Notes: a model not told the origin generated them from the letters alone. A DNA stretch of 25,704 nucleotides from Flavobacterium psychrophilum (GCA_003243255.1 QFQM01000054.1:1-25704); one strand, 5' to 3'; counted from the first letter of the stretch, positions 1-9,698 are shown. Translations and numbers: made by a program.

Positions 1-309
1 CATGCAAAGGGAATCAACTTGGTATTGAATAATGGAGTATCAGGAGAGACTTATAACATTGGTGGACGAAATGAACGTACTAATAATGAAATAGTAAAAA
101 CGATCTGTGGTATTTTAGATAATAAGCGTCCACGCTCGGATAGCAAACCGTACGGTGATTTAATCACTTTTGTAAAAGATCGGGCTGGTCATGATAGAAG
201 ATATGCAATTGATGCATCAAAACTGGAAAATGAGCTCGGATGGAGAGCTGATGAAAATTTTGAAACTGGCATCAAAAAGACAATTGATTGGTATTTAAAT
301 AAATACTGA
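1..309 (+). CDS. rfbB: dTDP-glucose 4,6-dehydratase, C-terminal part
   Basis: The reading frame is open from the first base, so this is the last 102 codons of a gene that begins upstream. RfbB converts dTDP-glucose to dTDP-4-keto-6-deoxyglucose, the second step of dTDP-rhamnose and related deoxysugar supply, in the cytoplasm. The visible segment carries the characteristic C-terminal RfbB sequence: GETYNIGG, then NEIVKTIC, then VKDRAGHDRRYAIDASK followed by ELGW. The NAD-binding and YxxxK parts lie outside the window. It is followed 21 bases later by the flippase gene on the same strand, consistent with a shared polysaccharide operon. The other rhamnose genes (rfbA, C, D) are not in view, so the final deoxysugar cannot be named. 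Confidence 0.93.
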   Translation, partial: HAKGINLVLNNGVSGETYNIGGRNERTNNEIVKTICGILDNKRPRSDSKPYGDLITFVKDRAGHDRRYAIDASKLENELGWRADENFETGIKKTIDWYLNKY

Positions 310-330
310 TCAATTCATAAACTTCCTTTC

Positions 331-1839
331 ATGGACACATCCCTGATCGGAAAAAAACTCATTACTAAGAATATCATAATCAACTTGCTCGGAAACATCG
401 TTCCGATGTTGTTTATTATTTTCTCAATTCCTTATATAATCAATTCAATCGGGAAGGAAGAGTTTGGCATACTTTCATTTGCTTGGTTATTCCTGGGATA
501 TTTTAGCATTCTTGATCTTGGAATTGGAAGGGCAACGACTAAGCTGATAATTGATTTTAATTCAAATGGAAATAGAGGCGAGATCAGAAGTCTCACCTGG
601 ACTTCCATTGTGTTTCTGTTTGTTTTTGGATCACTGATGGGATCTTTAACATTGATAGTTGCATATTTTGCACTTGAACAAATCCTTAATATCCCTCCAA
701 ATCTGATTCCACTAACAAAGGACACTTTTTACATTATTGCATTTACGATTCCTTTTGTTACAGGAGTAGCAGCTGCCAAAGGGGTATTGGAGGCGCAGCA
801 AAAATTCTTGTTACTCAATATTATTAAAATTCCATCTAGTGTTTTGAATTATGTAATTCCGGTTGTGGTGGCATTTTATTCGGGTAGCCTGGCCCTTACC
901 GTATTACTTTTAGCAATAACGAGAGTTTTATTATTTTTTATACACATTCATTACTCATTTAAGGGATTAGGCGAGGATACTGGTAAAATCAGTTTTCAGT
1001 TAAAGCACGTGGTAAAATTGGTTAGATATGGAGGATGGTTAACAGTCAGTAATATAATTGGTCCTATAATGGTTTACTTCGATCGCTTTATTGTAGGATC
1101 AATACTTACATTAGCTCTCCTGGCTTACTATACCACTCCTTATGAAGTAGTGACTAAAATAACTGTAATAGCGGGTAGCGTGTCTGCTGTTTTGTTTCCT
1201 GTCTTTGCAAACTTATTTGCTACTGATAGAGATAAAATGACAGATTTCTATAATAAGTCAGTCAAAGGCATGAGTCTTCTCTTGTTTCCAGTTACTGTTT
1301 TCATTGCCATCTTCGCATCAGATATTCTTTTATTGTGGCTTGGAGCAGATTTCTCTGAACAGAGTAGCACAGTAATGCTGCTCCTTTCTGCAGGAGTTTT
1401 TCTGAATTGTGTGAGTGCAATTCCTTACACTGCCATTCAGGCTTTTAATCGGCCAGATTTGACGGCCAAAGTACATTTGATTCAGTTACCTCTTTACCTG
1501 ATTGCGCTCTATGTTTTGGCAACGCATTTTGATATTAATGGGGTTGCAATTGTATGGGCAGTACGAAATCTGGTGGATTTGATCATCTTTACTCTTTTAT
1601 TTTATAGACTAAACAGATCACACCAAAAAAATCAGTTGTATTTGTTTTTTACTCCGTTTTCATTAGTGATTGGGGCATTCTTTTTATGTTTATTATTTCA
1701 ATATCATGTGCTGTGGTATAAGATTGTGTTATTCACTTCGATAAGCACCGTATTTATCACTGTTTTCTGGAAAAAATGGCTTAACTCAGAAGAGAGAGCA
1801 ATGGCTCAAAGTTTATTTAGTAAGATATGGATGAAATAA
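331..1839 (+). CDS. Wzx-type oligosaccharide flippase (polysaccharide biosynthesis membrane protein)
   Basis: This 502-residue protein is hydrophobic throughout, with about 12-14 predicted membrane segments, the usual size and shape of the MATE/MOP-superfamily polysaccharide exporters. The N-terminus (NLLGNIVPMLFIIFSIPYII, then EEFGILSFAW and LDLGIGRATTK) is typical of Wzx/RfbX proteins. By family it would flip undecaprenyl-diphosphate-linked repeat units across the inner membrane. The ATG at 331 begins just before the first membrane segment. Its 3' end overlaps the methyltransferase gene by 13 bases, suggesting coupled translation. The substrate cannot be deduced from sequence. Membership in the family is secure, while the exact glycan is unknown. 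Confidence 0.9.
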   Translation: MDTSLIGKKLITKNIIINLLGNIVPMLFIIFSIPYIINSIGKEEFGILSFAWLFLGYFSILDLGIGRATTKLIIDFNSNGNRGEIRSLTWTSIVFLFVFGSLMGSLTLIVAYFALEQILNIPPNLIPLTKDTFYIIAFTIPFVTGVAAAKGVLEAQQKFLLLNIIKIPSSVLNYVIPVVVAFYSGSLALTVLLLAITRVLLFFIHIHYSFKGLGEDTGKISFQLKHVVKLVRYGGWLTVSNIIGPIMVYFDRFIVGSILTLALLAYYTTPYEVVTKITVIAGSVSAVLFPVFANLFATDRDKMTDFYNKSVKGMSLLLFPVTVFIAIFASDILLLWLGADFSEQSSTVMLLLSAGVFLNCVSAIPYTAIQAFNRPDLTAKVHLIQLPLYLIALYVLATHFDINGVAIVWAVRNLVDLIIFTLLFYRLNRSHQKNQLYLFFTPFSLVIGAFFLCLLFQYHVLWYKIVLFTSISTVFITVFWKKWLNSEERAMAQSLFSKIWMK

Positions 1840-2834
1840 AAAGGATAGCGCGTGATTTTTGCCTGATATGTAACACGGCAGGCGAGATTGCCTTTAATCA
1901 ATTAAAAGATCAACTCTTTTCTGCACCTGAAAAGTGGAGCCTTTCCCAATGTCCTAATTGTAAATTGATTTGGCTAAATCCTTATCCTGCAGAAGACGAA
2001 TTGGGAAAACTTTATCAGTCTTACTACACGCATGAAAATATCCGAAAGAATTTTCTAAGCAAGCTGGTTTCTTTTTTTGAATCAGATGTCCTTCACAGTT
2101 TGGGATATCAAACTTCAGGACGTGCAATTGTTGGAAGCATCATCCCTTTTTTTAAGGAATATGTAGCGCTCGGTATCATGGGGGTAAAAAAGTCCTGGGG
2201 AAATAAGCTTCTTGATGTTGGTTGTGGTAACGGTGAGTACCTTAATAAAATGAAAAATCTTGGTTGGGAGGTAGAAGGACAGGAGACCGATCCTAAAGCA
2301 GCTCAATTTGCAAACGAGAAGTATAAATTGAAAATTCATGTTGGTGATTTGTTAGGAACAAATCTTCCAACGGAGACTTTTGATGTGGTTACATTGAATC
2401 ATGTCATAGAGCATGTAATTGATCCTGAAAAATTGCTTTCTGAGTGCTATAGAATACTTAAACCAGGGGGGCGATTAGTTTTACTTACACCTAATGTCGA
2501 AAGCCTGGGTTATAAATTATTTAGACAAAATTGGAGAGGACTTGAGGTGCCAAGGCATATGGCTGTTTTTTCAGTGAGCAATCTTGGTGTTCTTGTTAAA
2601 AGAGCGGGCTTTGCTATTGATAAGCTTACCTCTTCGGCAAGAATTGCAAGATACTTATATTCTACAAGTGTTCATATTAAGGAAGGCCGAAGTAGCATAG
2701 GTGGTGGAGGTAACCGGGGATACTGGCTTGCATTAAAGAGTTATCTCTTTCAGGCAAAAGAAGAAATGCAGAAACTCTTTAATGATAAAGTTGGAGAGGA
2801 AATAGTTTTTGTAGGAATTAAAAAAATAGAATAA
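1827..2834 (+). CDS. SAM-dependent class I methyltransferase with Cys-rich N-terminus
   Basis: The 335-residue protein opens with two CxxC pairs (Cys12/15 and Cys42/45, the latter in CPNCKLIWLNPYP), a zinc-ribbon-like start common in polysaccharide-cluster methyltransferases. A class I SAM-binding motif follows at about residues 128-137 (LLDVGCGNGEYL), then the acidic/loop region NHVIEHVIDP and PGGRLVLLTPN. By family it transfers a methyl group, most likely to a sugar or a glycan end, in the cytoplasm. It overlaps the flippase gene and is followed after 1 base by a GT2 gene, so it is part of the same transcription unit. The acceptor cannot be read from the sequence. A role in sugar methylation or chain capping is inference from location. 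Confidence 0.85.
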   Translation: MDEIKRIARDFCLICNTAGEIAFNQLKDQLFSAPEKWSLSQCPNCKLIWLNPYPAEDELGKLYQSYYTHENIRKNFLSKLVSFFESDVLHSLGYQTSGRAIVGSIIPFFKEYVALGIMGVKKSWGNKLLDVGCGNGEYLNKMKNLGWEVEGQETDPKAAQFANEKYKLKIHVGDLLGTNLPTETFDVVTLNHVIEHVIDPEKLLSECYRILKPGGRLVLLTPNVESLGYKLFRQNWRGLEVPRHMAVFSVSNLGVLVKRAGFAIDKLTSSARIARYLYSTSVHIKEGRSSIGGGGNRGYWLALKSYLFQAKEEMQKLFNDKVGEEIVFVGIKKIE

Positions 2835-2835
2835 A

Positions 2836-3780
2836 ATGGAAGAGTCTCCTTTGGTGAGTATTGTTATTGTTACGTACAATTCAGCAGACGAAATAATAGG
2901 ATGCCTTGATAGTATTTTTGATAACAGTGTTGCTGTCGTGGTTTATGTAGTTGACAATGCCTCTTCGGATAATACCAAGTTATTATTACAACAATATGCT
3001 CAAAAGGAAAGTCGTCTGAAATTAATTTTAAATGACGATAATAAAGGATTAGCGGCTGCGAATAATCAGCCACTGCCATTCATTGAATCAAAATATACTT
3101 TGATACTAAATCCGGATATTCTTTTGCGAAACGATAGTTTATCTCTCATGCTTGAAGGGATAGAAGCAGACAAAACGATAGGAATGCTTGGACCATTGAG
3201 TCTGTTTGAAGATGGAGAAGAACACGTGAGCTCCAATGCCTCGTATGGCTTATTTACTATTGTAGCGTGGAGGCTTGTTCCTCATACGGTGATGAGATTC
3301 TTTTTTGACCGCTACTCTGATTTTAAGACGACAAGAGACGTAGCCTTTGTTTCAGGAGCTTGTTATCTTATTCCTACTAAATTATTCAAAGAATTGAACG
3401 GATATGATCCTGCTTATTTTTTAACCATTTCGGATGTGGCGGATATAGGAGTACGTATTCGAAAAAGAGGTTATCGTGCCGTGTATTACCCTAAAGCTGT
3501 AATCACGCACTTCTCAGGAAGAAGTAACGCACCATTAAAATACTTAACTCAATATTGGGGATTAACCGGTGATCTTTACTTCATAAAGAAACACATGGGA
3601 TCCATTCGGTTTGCTTTTGCTAAAACACTTTTCGTTATTGGAAGCGCAATCAGAGGATGTGTATTTCTTGTTATAGCAGGGCTCACACAAAAAGAAACAT
3701 ACAAGGCAAAAGTTAAACTTTACTTTGATTTAGCTAAATCAGTAAAATCTTTTACCCCTGTAGTGAGAAAGGGAGATTGA
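2836..3780 (+). CDS. Glycosyltransferase family 2 (rhamnosyltransferase-like)
   Basis: The 314-residue protein starts with the GT-A nucleotide-binding strand VSIVIVTYNSADEI, followed by VVDNASSDNT and the DXD-equivalent segment LILNPDILLR. The later acceptor-side region reads FVSGACYLIPTKLF, then GYDPAYFLTISDVADIGVRI, the place of the usual ED-DL/R motif, with Asp residues preserved. HFSGRS near residue 226-232 is typical of this subgroup. It should add one sugar from a nucleotide-sugar donor on the cytoplasmic face of the membrane. The C-terminal 60 residues include a hydrophobic stretch that may attach it to the membrane. Rhamnose is plausible given rfbB in the cluster, but donor specificity cannot be read from sequence. 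Confidence 0.87.
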   Translation: MEESPLVSIVIVTYNSADEIIGCLDSIFDNSVAVVVYVVDNASSDNTKLLLQQYAQKESRLKLILNDDNKGLAAANNQPLPFIESKYTLILNPDILLRNDSLSLMLEGIEADKTIGMLGPLSLFEDGEEHVSSNASYGLFTIVAWRLVPHTVMRFFFDRYSDFKTTRDVAFVSGACYLIPTKLFKELNGYDPAYFLTISDVADIGVRIRKRGYRAVYYPKAVITHFSGRSNAPLKYLTQYWGLTGDLYFIKKHMGSIRFAFAKTLFVIGSAIRGCVFLVIAGLTQKETYKAKVKLYFDLAKSVKSFTPVVRKGD

Positions 3781-3805
3781 TTTAGATCAGATTTCTATTT
3801 TACCT

Positions 3806-5242
3806 ATGAGTGCGAAGGTTATTGAATCTAGATTTTTGAATTCACAAATAAAGGTCAGCCTTTTTTTAGGATTGATTTTGATTTTGGCTTGCGTGCTTAG
3901 ATTTTATCATTTGGATTTTCAGAGCCTTTGGTATGATGAAGTTCATAGCACGAATGGGGCTGATCCTGATTTATCATTTGGGGAAATTGTAGAATACAGC
4001 CGCACTGATCAGCCCCCTTTATTTTTTCTTGTTCTTCATTATTGCTTTAAAATATTTGGGTTCAATGATCTGGTGGCCCGTTCTGTAGTTGCCGTTATTG
4101 GAGTGACAGGAGTGGTAGCCATGTTCTTTCTTGGTAAGGAAATAAAAAACGTTAACCTTGGTTTGATTTCAGCCTTGCTAACAGCAATCAATTTCTTTCA
4201 TATAAGCTATTCACAAGAAGTCAGGTTTTATTCGCTCCTCTTTTTATTGTCAGTTTTTTCTTTTTTCTACTTCATAAGAACACTTAAAAGTTTCAGAGTA
4301 CTTGATATTGTGCTCTACATTGTATGTATTTCTGCAGCAATCTATACACACTATTACGGAATGGTGCTTTTATTGGCACAGATACTCATTTACCTGATAT
4401 TTTTCATACTTAAGCCAGCAAAAAAAATGTTTTATACCGGTTTACTATCTGGATTTGTAATTTTGATTATCATTCTTCCCTGGCTTCCGCAGTACTTTAG
4501 TGATAATCAAATTGCTAATTTTTGGATTGAGCCGGTTTCTTTTCCCCGATTTATTGTAGCCTATTTTTATCATTACTTCGAAAGTATTCCTGTAGCAATT
4601 GTTGCAGCACTGGTCATTGTTGTTTACATAGCAAGAAAAATTTTTGCTAGGATAAAACAGGAAATAGATATAGATGCAGCGATTTATATTGTAATCGGCT
4701 GGATCGCTTTTACTTACGCTACCCCATACATCTATTCCTTTTTTTTTCAACCCATGATGGTGGTCAGATACACCATTATCACGTTACCGGCAATTATTAT
4801 TCTTTTATCATTAGCAATAGTTTCATTTAAAAAAAATATACCCAGCGTATTGCTAATTGTCATCTTTTCTTTTTCCATATTGAATTTATTTGTTGGTATA
4901 CATTACTATTCTACAATAAAAAAAGAACAACTAAGGGAAGTTGCGAAAGAAGTGATTGAAGCGAATGAACAGCCTTCTGTAATCTTCAGTTACTACGCCT
5001 GGCATTATAATTACTATTTTAAATCGCTGGGAAGCACACAAAGGGTGATTCATCCCGAATCAGTCAAGTACGAAACGGAACTGAGTAAGGTTGATCACGT
5101 ATGGCTTATCCAATGCCATGAGGATAATATCGGAGCCACCAATGAGCAATTGAATTTAATTAAGAAGGATTTTGTGCAGGTAAAAGAATCGATTTATACT
5201 GGGGCACGTGGTGTTTTATTCAAAAGAGCAACCGCCCATTAA
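3806..5242 (+). CDS. GT39/ArnT-like polytopic membrane glycosyltransferase
   Basis: This 478-residue protein has about 10-11 hydrophobic segments. After the first membrane helix comes QSLWYDEVHS, with Asp44-Glu45 in the position of the catalytic acidic pair of protein mannosyltransferase/ArnT-type GT-C enzymes. Next comes TDQPPLFFLVLHY, also typical of the family. Such enzymes use polyprenyl-phosphate sugars as donors on the periplasmic side. The soluble C-terminal tail (about residues 375-478) is short. Its place between two GT2 genes suggests that it adds a side sugar to the glycan or lipid-linked unit after flipping, which is inference. A polyprenyl-phosphate-sugar synthase that would supply it is not obvious in the window. 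Confidence 0.82.
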   Translation: MSAKVIESRFLNSQIKVSLFLGLILILACVLRFYHLDFQSLWYDEVHSTNGADPDLSFGEIVEYSRTDQPPLFFLVLHYCFKIFGFNDLVARSVVAVIGVTGVVAMFFLGKEIKNVNLGLISALLTAINFFHISYSQEVRFYSLLFLLSVFSFFYFIRTLKSFRVLDIVLYIVCISAAIYTHYYGMVLLLAQILIYLIFFILKPAKKMFYTGLLSGFVILIIILPWLPQYFSDNQIANFWIEPVSFPRFIVAYFYHYFESIPVAIVAALVIVVYIARKIFARIKQEIDIDAAIYIVIGWIAFTYATPYIYSFFFQPMMVVRYTIITLPAIIILLSLAIVSFKKNIPSVLLIVIFSFSILNLFVGIHYYSTIKKEQLREVAKEVIEANEQPSVIFSYYAWHYNYYFKSLGSTQRVIHPESVKYETELSKVDHVWLIQCHEDNIGATNEQLNLIKKDFVQVKESIYTGARGVLFKRATAH

Positions 5243-5254
5243 TTCTCTTGTAGT

Positions 5255-6289
5255 ATGGATAAGGTATGTGTTGTTATTGTCAATTATAGGGGGTGGAAGG
5301 ATACGATTGAGTGTATAGAAAGTGTACTTAAACAAAAGCAGGTTTACTTTCAGATTATAGTAGTTGACAATTCAGAAGATTATACTTCTTTTGATAAAAT
5401 AAAAAACTGGGCTACGTATGGCGAAACAGTAGAAACCGAATTTCCGGAATGGATATATCCCGTAGAGTCAAAACCACTCAATGACTTTGTAGCGGTTACC
5501 CAAGATCAGCTTGATTCAGCAAGGTATAATCAAAAAATAATTTTGGTTAAAGCAAAAAGCAATGACGGATTCGCAGCTGCGAATAACATTGCATTGAAAT
5601 GTATTCTTAAGAACGATGATTTTTCATTTGCCTGGTTATTGAATAATGACACGGTAGTTCCTCCCATTTGTCTGAAGGCGATGTTGGATTTCATGAAATC
5701 TGACAAGCAATCTAAAACAGGAATTTTAGGGGCCAAGGTGTTAGAGTATCACAACCGTAATATGATTCAGTCGGCAGGAGGAGGAAAAATGATTCGCTCT
5801 GTAGCTTATTCTTATCTTATTGGTGGGGGTGAGCAAGACAAGGGTCAGTATGATGTGTCAAACCTTGATATGGATTTTGTGGCAGGCACTAGTATGTTGG
5901 TGAGAAAATCTTTTTTAAAAGAAGTGGGGCTTCTCAATGAAGAGTATTTTCTTTACTTCGAAGAACCGGATTGGGCCGAACGTGCAGTCCGATTGAAATG
6001 GAAAATGGGATATTGCTTTAGGGCAAACGTTTATCATAAAGGAGGCGCTTCAACTGGAGGTAAAGGGTATTCATCAGAAGTCAAATCGTCTACTCCATTT
6101 TCAGATTTTTATTTTCAACGTGCCAAAGTTCTTTATACAAGAAATCACAATGTGTTGTGGTTGCCTCTCGTTTATTTAAGTTTTGGAATGGTTGTTTTAA
6201 ATAGACTAAGAAGGAAACAATTCACCAGAGTGAAAGATTTGCTCTCCATATTGGTGCATCCGTCCCGAAGATATATTTCAAAACCATGA
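5255..6289 (+). CDS. Glycosyltransferase family 2
   Basis: The 344-residue GT-A protein has VCVVIVNYRGWKDTIECI at its start, VVDNS at about residue 40, NDGFAAANNIAL, and LLNNDTVV as the DXD-type metal/nucleotide site. The acceptor-side motif is well kept: FVAGTSMLVRKSFL followed by YFLYFEEPDWAERA. Compared with many GT2 enzymes there is extra sequence between VVDNS and NDGFAAANN (about 60 residues), an insertion that is common in this subgroup. It begins 12 bases after the GT39-like gene and ends 10 bases before the Wzy-like gene, fitting a single operon. The sugar and linkage are not predictable. Confidence 0.87.
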   Translation: MDKVCVVIVNYRGWKDTIECIESVLKQKQVYFQIIVVDNSEDYTSFDKIKNWATYGETVETEFPEWIYPVESKPLNDFVAVTQDQLDSARYNQKIILVKAKSNDGFAAANNIALKCILKNDDFSFAWLLNNDTVVPPICLKAMLDFMKSDKQSKTGILGAKVLEYHNRNMIQSAGGGKMIRSVAYSYLIGGGEQDKGQYDVSNLDMDFVAGTSMLVRKSFLKEVGLLNEEYFLYFEEPDWAERAVRLKWKMGYCFRANVYHKGGASTGGKGYSSEVKSSTPFSDFYFQRAKVLYTRNHNVLWLPLVYLSFGMVVLNRLRRKQFTRVKDLLSILVHPSRRYISKP

Positions 6290-6299
6290 TTGCACGGTT

Positions 6300-7586
6300 A
6301 TGAAGTTTAATCCTTTTGCTTGGGGTGCCATTCTTGTTTTCTATCTGATTCCCTTTCAGGATTTAGGCGTTAGCTTTTTGTTTTTGTTTGGGTTTCCGAT
6401 TGTTCCATTAAAGATTTTGCTCATACTAAAGGAGTTGATTGTAATAATTTTGGGAGCATCAGTTGTATATAAAAAACAAATAACCTCTGCCCGTCTTTTT
6501 CTTATTTTGTTTATAGCGTATTCATTAATCTCCATTTTTTTTTCTGAGCTTCCTGTTTATAACACCATTTTGGGGTTGCGCACTTATTTACTCTTACTTT
6601 TTTCTTTTGTTCTGGGAGAGCAGGTGAGCACATATCCATTTTTCTACGATCGCTTTATGAAGCATCTCAACAGAGTGTTTCTATTGGTGCTGTGCTTTTC
6701 TATTTTAGAATACTTCATACTCCCCATGTCTATTTGGAAATTTCCTTTTCCGATAATGCAAATGAAGCGTGAAGTGGCCAATTTGGCTACGCCTAATGAA
6801 TATTACGATTTTGGATATCCCGTGAATGCAATGGGGGAATTAACCCGCAGAATGCTTGGTCCTTTTGATGAACCTTTATACATGGCTTATTTCTCGATTA
6901 TTATGGTCAACTTTTATCTTGTGAGATTGATTAATAATAATGGAGAATCAAAATATAAAACGATACTTGGTTCAGTGCTTGTATTGCTGACTCAAACCCG
7001 TGCTATTATTTTAGGATATATACTTTCAGTGGCAATGTATTTATCACGAGGATTGAAATTAAAAGTAAAATATGTGATTGTAGTAGGAACTGTTTTCCTG
7101 TTACTGATTCCCGTTAGTTTCTTTTACATAGATTGGTTAACCGCGTTTGTTTCATCAATATTTGATAGTGGTGGTAGAAATAAAGGACATATAGAGGCGT
7201 ATGTTGTTGGCCTTAAATTATTGTTAAGTCAGCCTTTTGGATCTGGAATAGGCTCGGCTTCTTCCATTGTAGGATTTTCTGATACCAACAACGCTACTGA
7301 AAACACATTCATTAATATCGGACTTGAGATAGGGCTTATTGGTATGGTGGCAATATTTTGCTTCTTTGTCTTTCTTTGCTTGCAGTTCTATTCATTTCTG
7401 CTGCGCGAAAAAGCAAAATCGGGCATGCCTCATTACCTTGTAGTAGCATCGGCATATCTTCTCATCATTCAATTTACTTTTTCAGGATTAGTAGCTCCAC
7501 ATATTCTTACGGCACGTATTCTAATTCCCTTTATGATTGTTATGGGATGGGCGTATGGAATAACTAAAAAGAGAAACAAGATATGA
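6300..7586 (+). CDS. O-antigen polymerase/ligase family membrane protein (Wzy/WaaL-like)
   Basis: The 428-residue protein is polytopic, with about 10-12 membrane segments and one longer periplasmic loop. TQTRAIIL followed by a membrane helix, then GGRNKGHIEAYVVGLKLL, QPFGSGIGSA and ENTFINIGLEIGLIGM match the order of conserved elements in the Wzy_C/O-antigen ligase fold. By family it joins polyprenyl-linked repeat units or transfers the finished chain to an acceptor in the periplasm. Polymerases and ligases of this fold are not separable by eye. Its last four bases overlap the next gene as ATGA, so translation is likely coupled with the GT4. It is one of three proteins of this type in the cluster. 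Confidence 0.85.
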   Translation: MKFNPFAWGAILVFYLIPFQDLGVSFLFLFGFPIVPLKILLILKELIVIILGASVVYKKQITSARLFLILFIAYSLISIFFSELPVYNTILGLRTYLLLLFSFVLGEQVSTYPFFYDRFMKHLNRVFLLVLCFSILEYFILPMSIWKFPFPIMQMKREVANLATPNEYYDFGYPVNAMGELTRRMLGPFDEPLYMAYFSIIMVNFYLVRLINNNGESKYKTILGSVLVLLTQTRAIILGYILSVAMYLSRGLKLKVKYVIVVGTVFLLLIPVSFFYIDWLTAFVSSIFDSGGRNKGHIEAYVVGLKLLLSQPFGSGIGSASSIVGFSDTNNATENTFINIGLEIGLIGMVAIFCFFVFLCLQFYSFLLREKAKSGMPHYLVVASAYLLIIQFTFSGLVAPHILTARILIPFMIVMGWAYGITKKRNKI

Positions 7587-8707
7587 GAATAGCTATTGTT
7601 ACATTGACCACTACGGCCCGAAGAACAGGAGTAGCAGAGTATTTGATCAATCTCCTGGAGCAGCTTCAGCGTCTGGATATGCAAAATGAGTACTATATAT
7701 TTACCGGGCGTGATAATCGCTACATGTTCGATATATATGCTCCCACTTTCCACGAAGTGAAGTTGCCACTAACCCATGCATCGCTTCAGCGACCTTTATT
7801 TTATTTCTGGTTATCATTCTTGCTTCCATTGTGGTGTAAGAGAAAGAAAATAGATGTAGTTCATTTGCCCAATACATTGTTCGTTTCAGGTTTTTTTCCA
7901 TCGGTATCAACCATTCATGATGTGGTGGAATTAAAGATTGCAAAGTATTCTGCTTTAAGAACTTTATTTAGAAAAATTATGGTGAAGTCGGCAATACTAC
8001 GTTCGCAAAGAATTATTACCGTGTCTCAAAGTTCGGCTCGCGACTTAGTGGATCTGGGTGCTCATCGTATCCAGTCTATACATTTAGGATTCACTAATCC
8101 TTATCAGTCATTCTCACCTGTTCAGCAAGATGAAGTTATCCTGAATAAATATGAATTAGATAAAAATAAATACCTTCTTTTCGTGGGCACCATGCTCAGA
8201 CATAAAAATATTCCCACTTTGATTCAATCCTTTAGCAGAGTAGCCAGGTCTAATGATATATTGAAACTCGTGCTGGTGGGAGCACCCGATAATGATTATC
8301 AGAACTGTGTAGCAATTATAGAAAAACTGAAACTGGGTAAACGTGTGGTGTTGCTGAATTTTGTTTCGCATGAAGAGAAATTAATACTTCTCCGAAATAC
8401 ATTGATTTTTTGCTTTATAAGTTCGTATGAAGGCTTTGGGATTCCAATTTTGGAAGCCCAGGCTGCGCAGGTTCCTGTCATTGTTAATAACATCTCTTCT
8501 TTGCCAGAGGTAGGAGGAGATGGCGTATATTTAGTCCAGCCAGAAAATCTTGAGGAAGATACCGAAAATGCAATTAATGAACTATTTCATAATCCTTCTC
8601 TTAGAGCCGATCTTGTAGCAAAAGGAGTAAATAACATAACAAGATTTTCGTGGGAAGATTTTGCACTGAAAACATTACGTGTATATAACGATTTTAAAAA
8701 AGTATGA
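7583..8707 (+). CDS. Glycosyltransferase family 4 (GT-B)
   Basis: The 374-residue protein has the two-domain GT-B layout. The N-terminal half contains a Gly-containing loop (ARRTGVAEYLINLL) and DVVHLPNTLF, then STIHDVVEL. The C-terminal half contains LLFVGTMLRHKNIPTLIQSF and the EX7E signature EGFGIPILE (Glu283 and Glu291), which binds the donor sugar nucleotide in retaining GT4 enzymes. It acts at the cytoplasmic membrane face on a lipid-linked glycan. It starts inside the stop codon of the Wzy-like gene and ends in an ATGA overlap with the next gene, both signs of translational coupling. Mannosyl- and rhamnosyltransferases are frequent in this family, but specificity is not readable here. 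Confidence 0.9.
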   Translation: MRIAIVTLTTTARRTGVAEYLINLLEQLQRLDMQNEYYIFTGRDNRYMFDIYAPTFHEVKLPLTHASLQRPLFYFWLSFLLPLWCKRKKIDVVHLPNTLFVSGFFPSVSTIHDVVELKIAKYSALRTLFRKIMVKSAILRSQRIITVSQSSARDLVDLGAHRIQSIHLGFTNPYQSFSPVQQDEVILNKYELDKNKYLLFVGTMLRHKNIPTLIQSFSRVARSNDILKLVLVGAPDNDYQNCVAIIEKLKLGKRVVLLNFVSHEEKLILLRNTLIFCFISSYEGFGIPILEAQAAQVPVIVNNISSLPEVGGDGVYLVQPENLEEDTENAINELFHNPSLRADLVAKGVNNITRFSWEDFALKTLRVYNDFKKV

Positions 8708-9684
8708 GAATATTAGTAACAGGAGGATCTGGTTTTATAGGCACAAACCTCACCGAGGCATTGATTCAAAAGGAGATTGATTTCTTAAATGTCGATTTGG
8801 CTACACCTAAGGAAGAAACTTTGCTCAACTACTGGAAGAAGTGCAGTATTCTGGATTATGAGCAGCTCGAAAAAATATTTTCTGAATATAAGCCCACTGC
8901 AGTAATTCACCTTGCTGCTGAAACAGATACGGATCCATCTAGAACGATGGAAGATTACAAAGTGAATACAGAAGGGACGCAAAACATTATTAAAGCGATA
9001 CAAGCTACTCCTTCGGTAGAGCGTTTCGTTTTAACATCCACACAGTTTGTGAATCAAAGCCAGGAAGGTCCAAAGCATGATCAGGATTATGCCCCTCATA
9101 CTGTTTATGGCGAGAGCAAAATCAAGACTGAAGAGATGTTGAGGTCGGCATCTGTGAATTGTATATGGACCATTATTCGTCCTACTAATATCTGGGGGCC
9201 ATGGCACTTGCGTTATCCATTTGAATTTTGGAAGGTATTGGCAGAAGGTAAATATTTTCACCCGGGCAAACAGAAAGTGATCAGATCCTATGGTTACGTG
9301 GGCAATGTGGTTGGGCAGATTATTAAGATACTTACTTCTAGCAGAAATGAAGTAGATAGAAAAGTATATTATGTTGGTGATCGTCCGATCGATCTCTATG
9401 ATTGGGTTAATGGTTTTAGCCTTGGCCAGATTGGAAAAAAGGTAGTTGTTCTTCCCCGTTTTTTTGTGCGCACCTTAGCATTGATTGGTGATGCGCTCCG
9501 TATAGTTAAAATTAAATTTCCTATTACTTCTTCACGATACAGAAGTATGACAACAAACAATCCTGCTGATATGGAAAAAACGTATACGGAATTAGGCCAG
9601 CCCCCATATACACTACAGCAAGGCATTGATCAAACAATTGAATGGATGAAGAAAAAACATCCTGAGTTAATAAAGGTGAAATAG
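8704..9684 (+). CDS. NAD-dependent epimerase/dehydratase (extended SDR)
   Basis: The 326-residue protein has the Rossmann motif GGSGFIG (residues 7-13), HLAAETD at about 69-75, a catalytic YxxxK (Tyr135, Lys139 in YGESK) with an upstream TST, and RPTNIWGP, all standard for extended short-chain dehydrogenases that act on nucleotide sugars. The C-terminal part (PRFFVRTLALIGDALRIV) is more hydrophobic than in classical UDP-glucose 4-epimerases. It starts in the ATGA overlap with the GT4 gene. It most likely makes or modifies a nucleotide sugar, or a lipid-linked sugar, used by the neighbouring transferases. The precise reaction (epimerisation, dehydration or reduction) cannot be assigned. Confidence 0.85.
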   Translation: MRILVTGGSGFIGTNLTEALIQKEIDFLNVDLATPKEETLLNYWKKCSILDYEQLEKIFSEYKPTAVIHLAAETDTDPSRTMEDYKVNTEGTQNIIKAIQATPSVERFVLTSTQFVNQSQEGPKHDQDYAPHTVYGESKIKTEEMLRSASVNCIWTIIRPTNIWGPWHLRYPFEFWKVLAEGKYFHPGKQKVIRSYGYVGNVVGQIIKILTSSRNEVDRKVYYVGDRPIDLYDWVNGFSLGQIGKKVVVLPRFFVRTLALIGDALRIVKIKFPITSSRYRSMTTNNPADMEKTYTELGQPPYTLQQGIDQTIEWMKKKHPELIKVK

Positions 9685-9698
9685 AAATTGGATCGGTA

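Noticed and set aside
432..725. Minus-strand open frame of 97 codons within the flippase gene
   Set aside because: Shadow of the plus-strand flippase coding sequence; low-complexity composition, no family motif and no room for regulatory signals.
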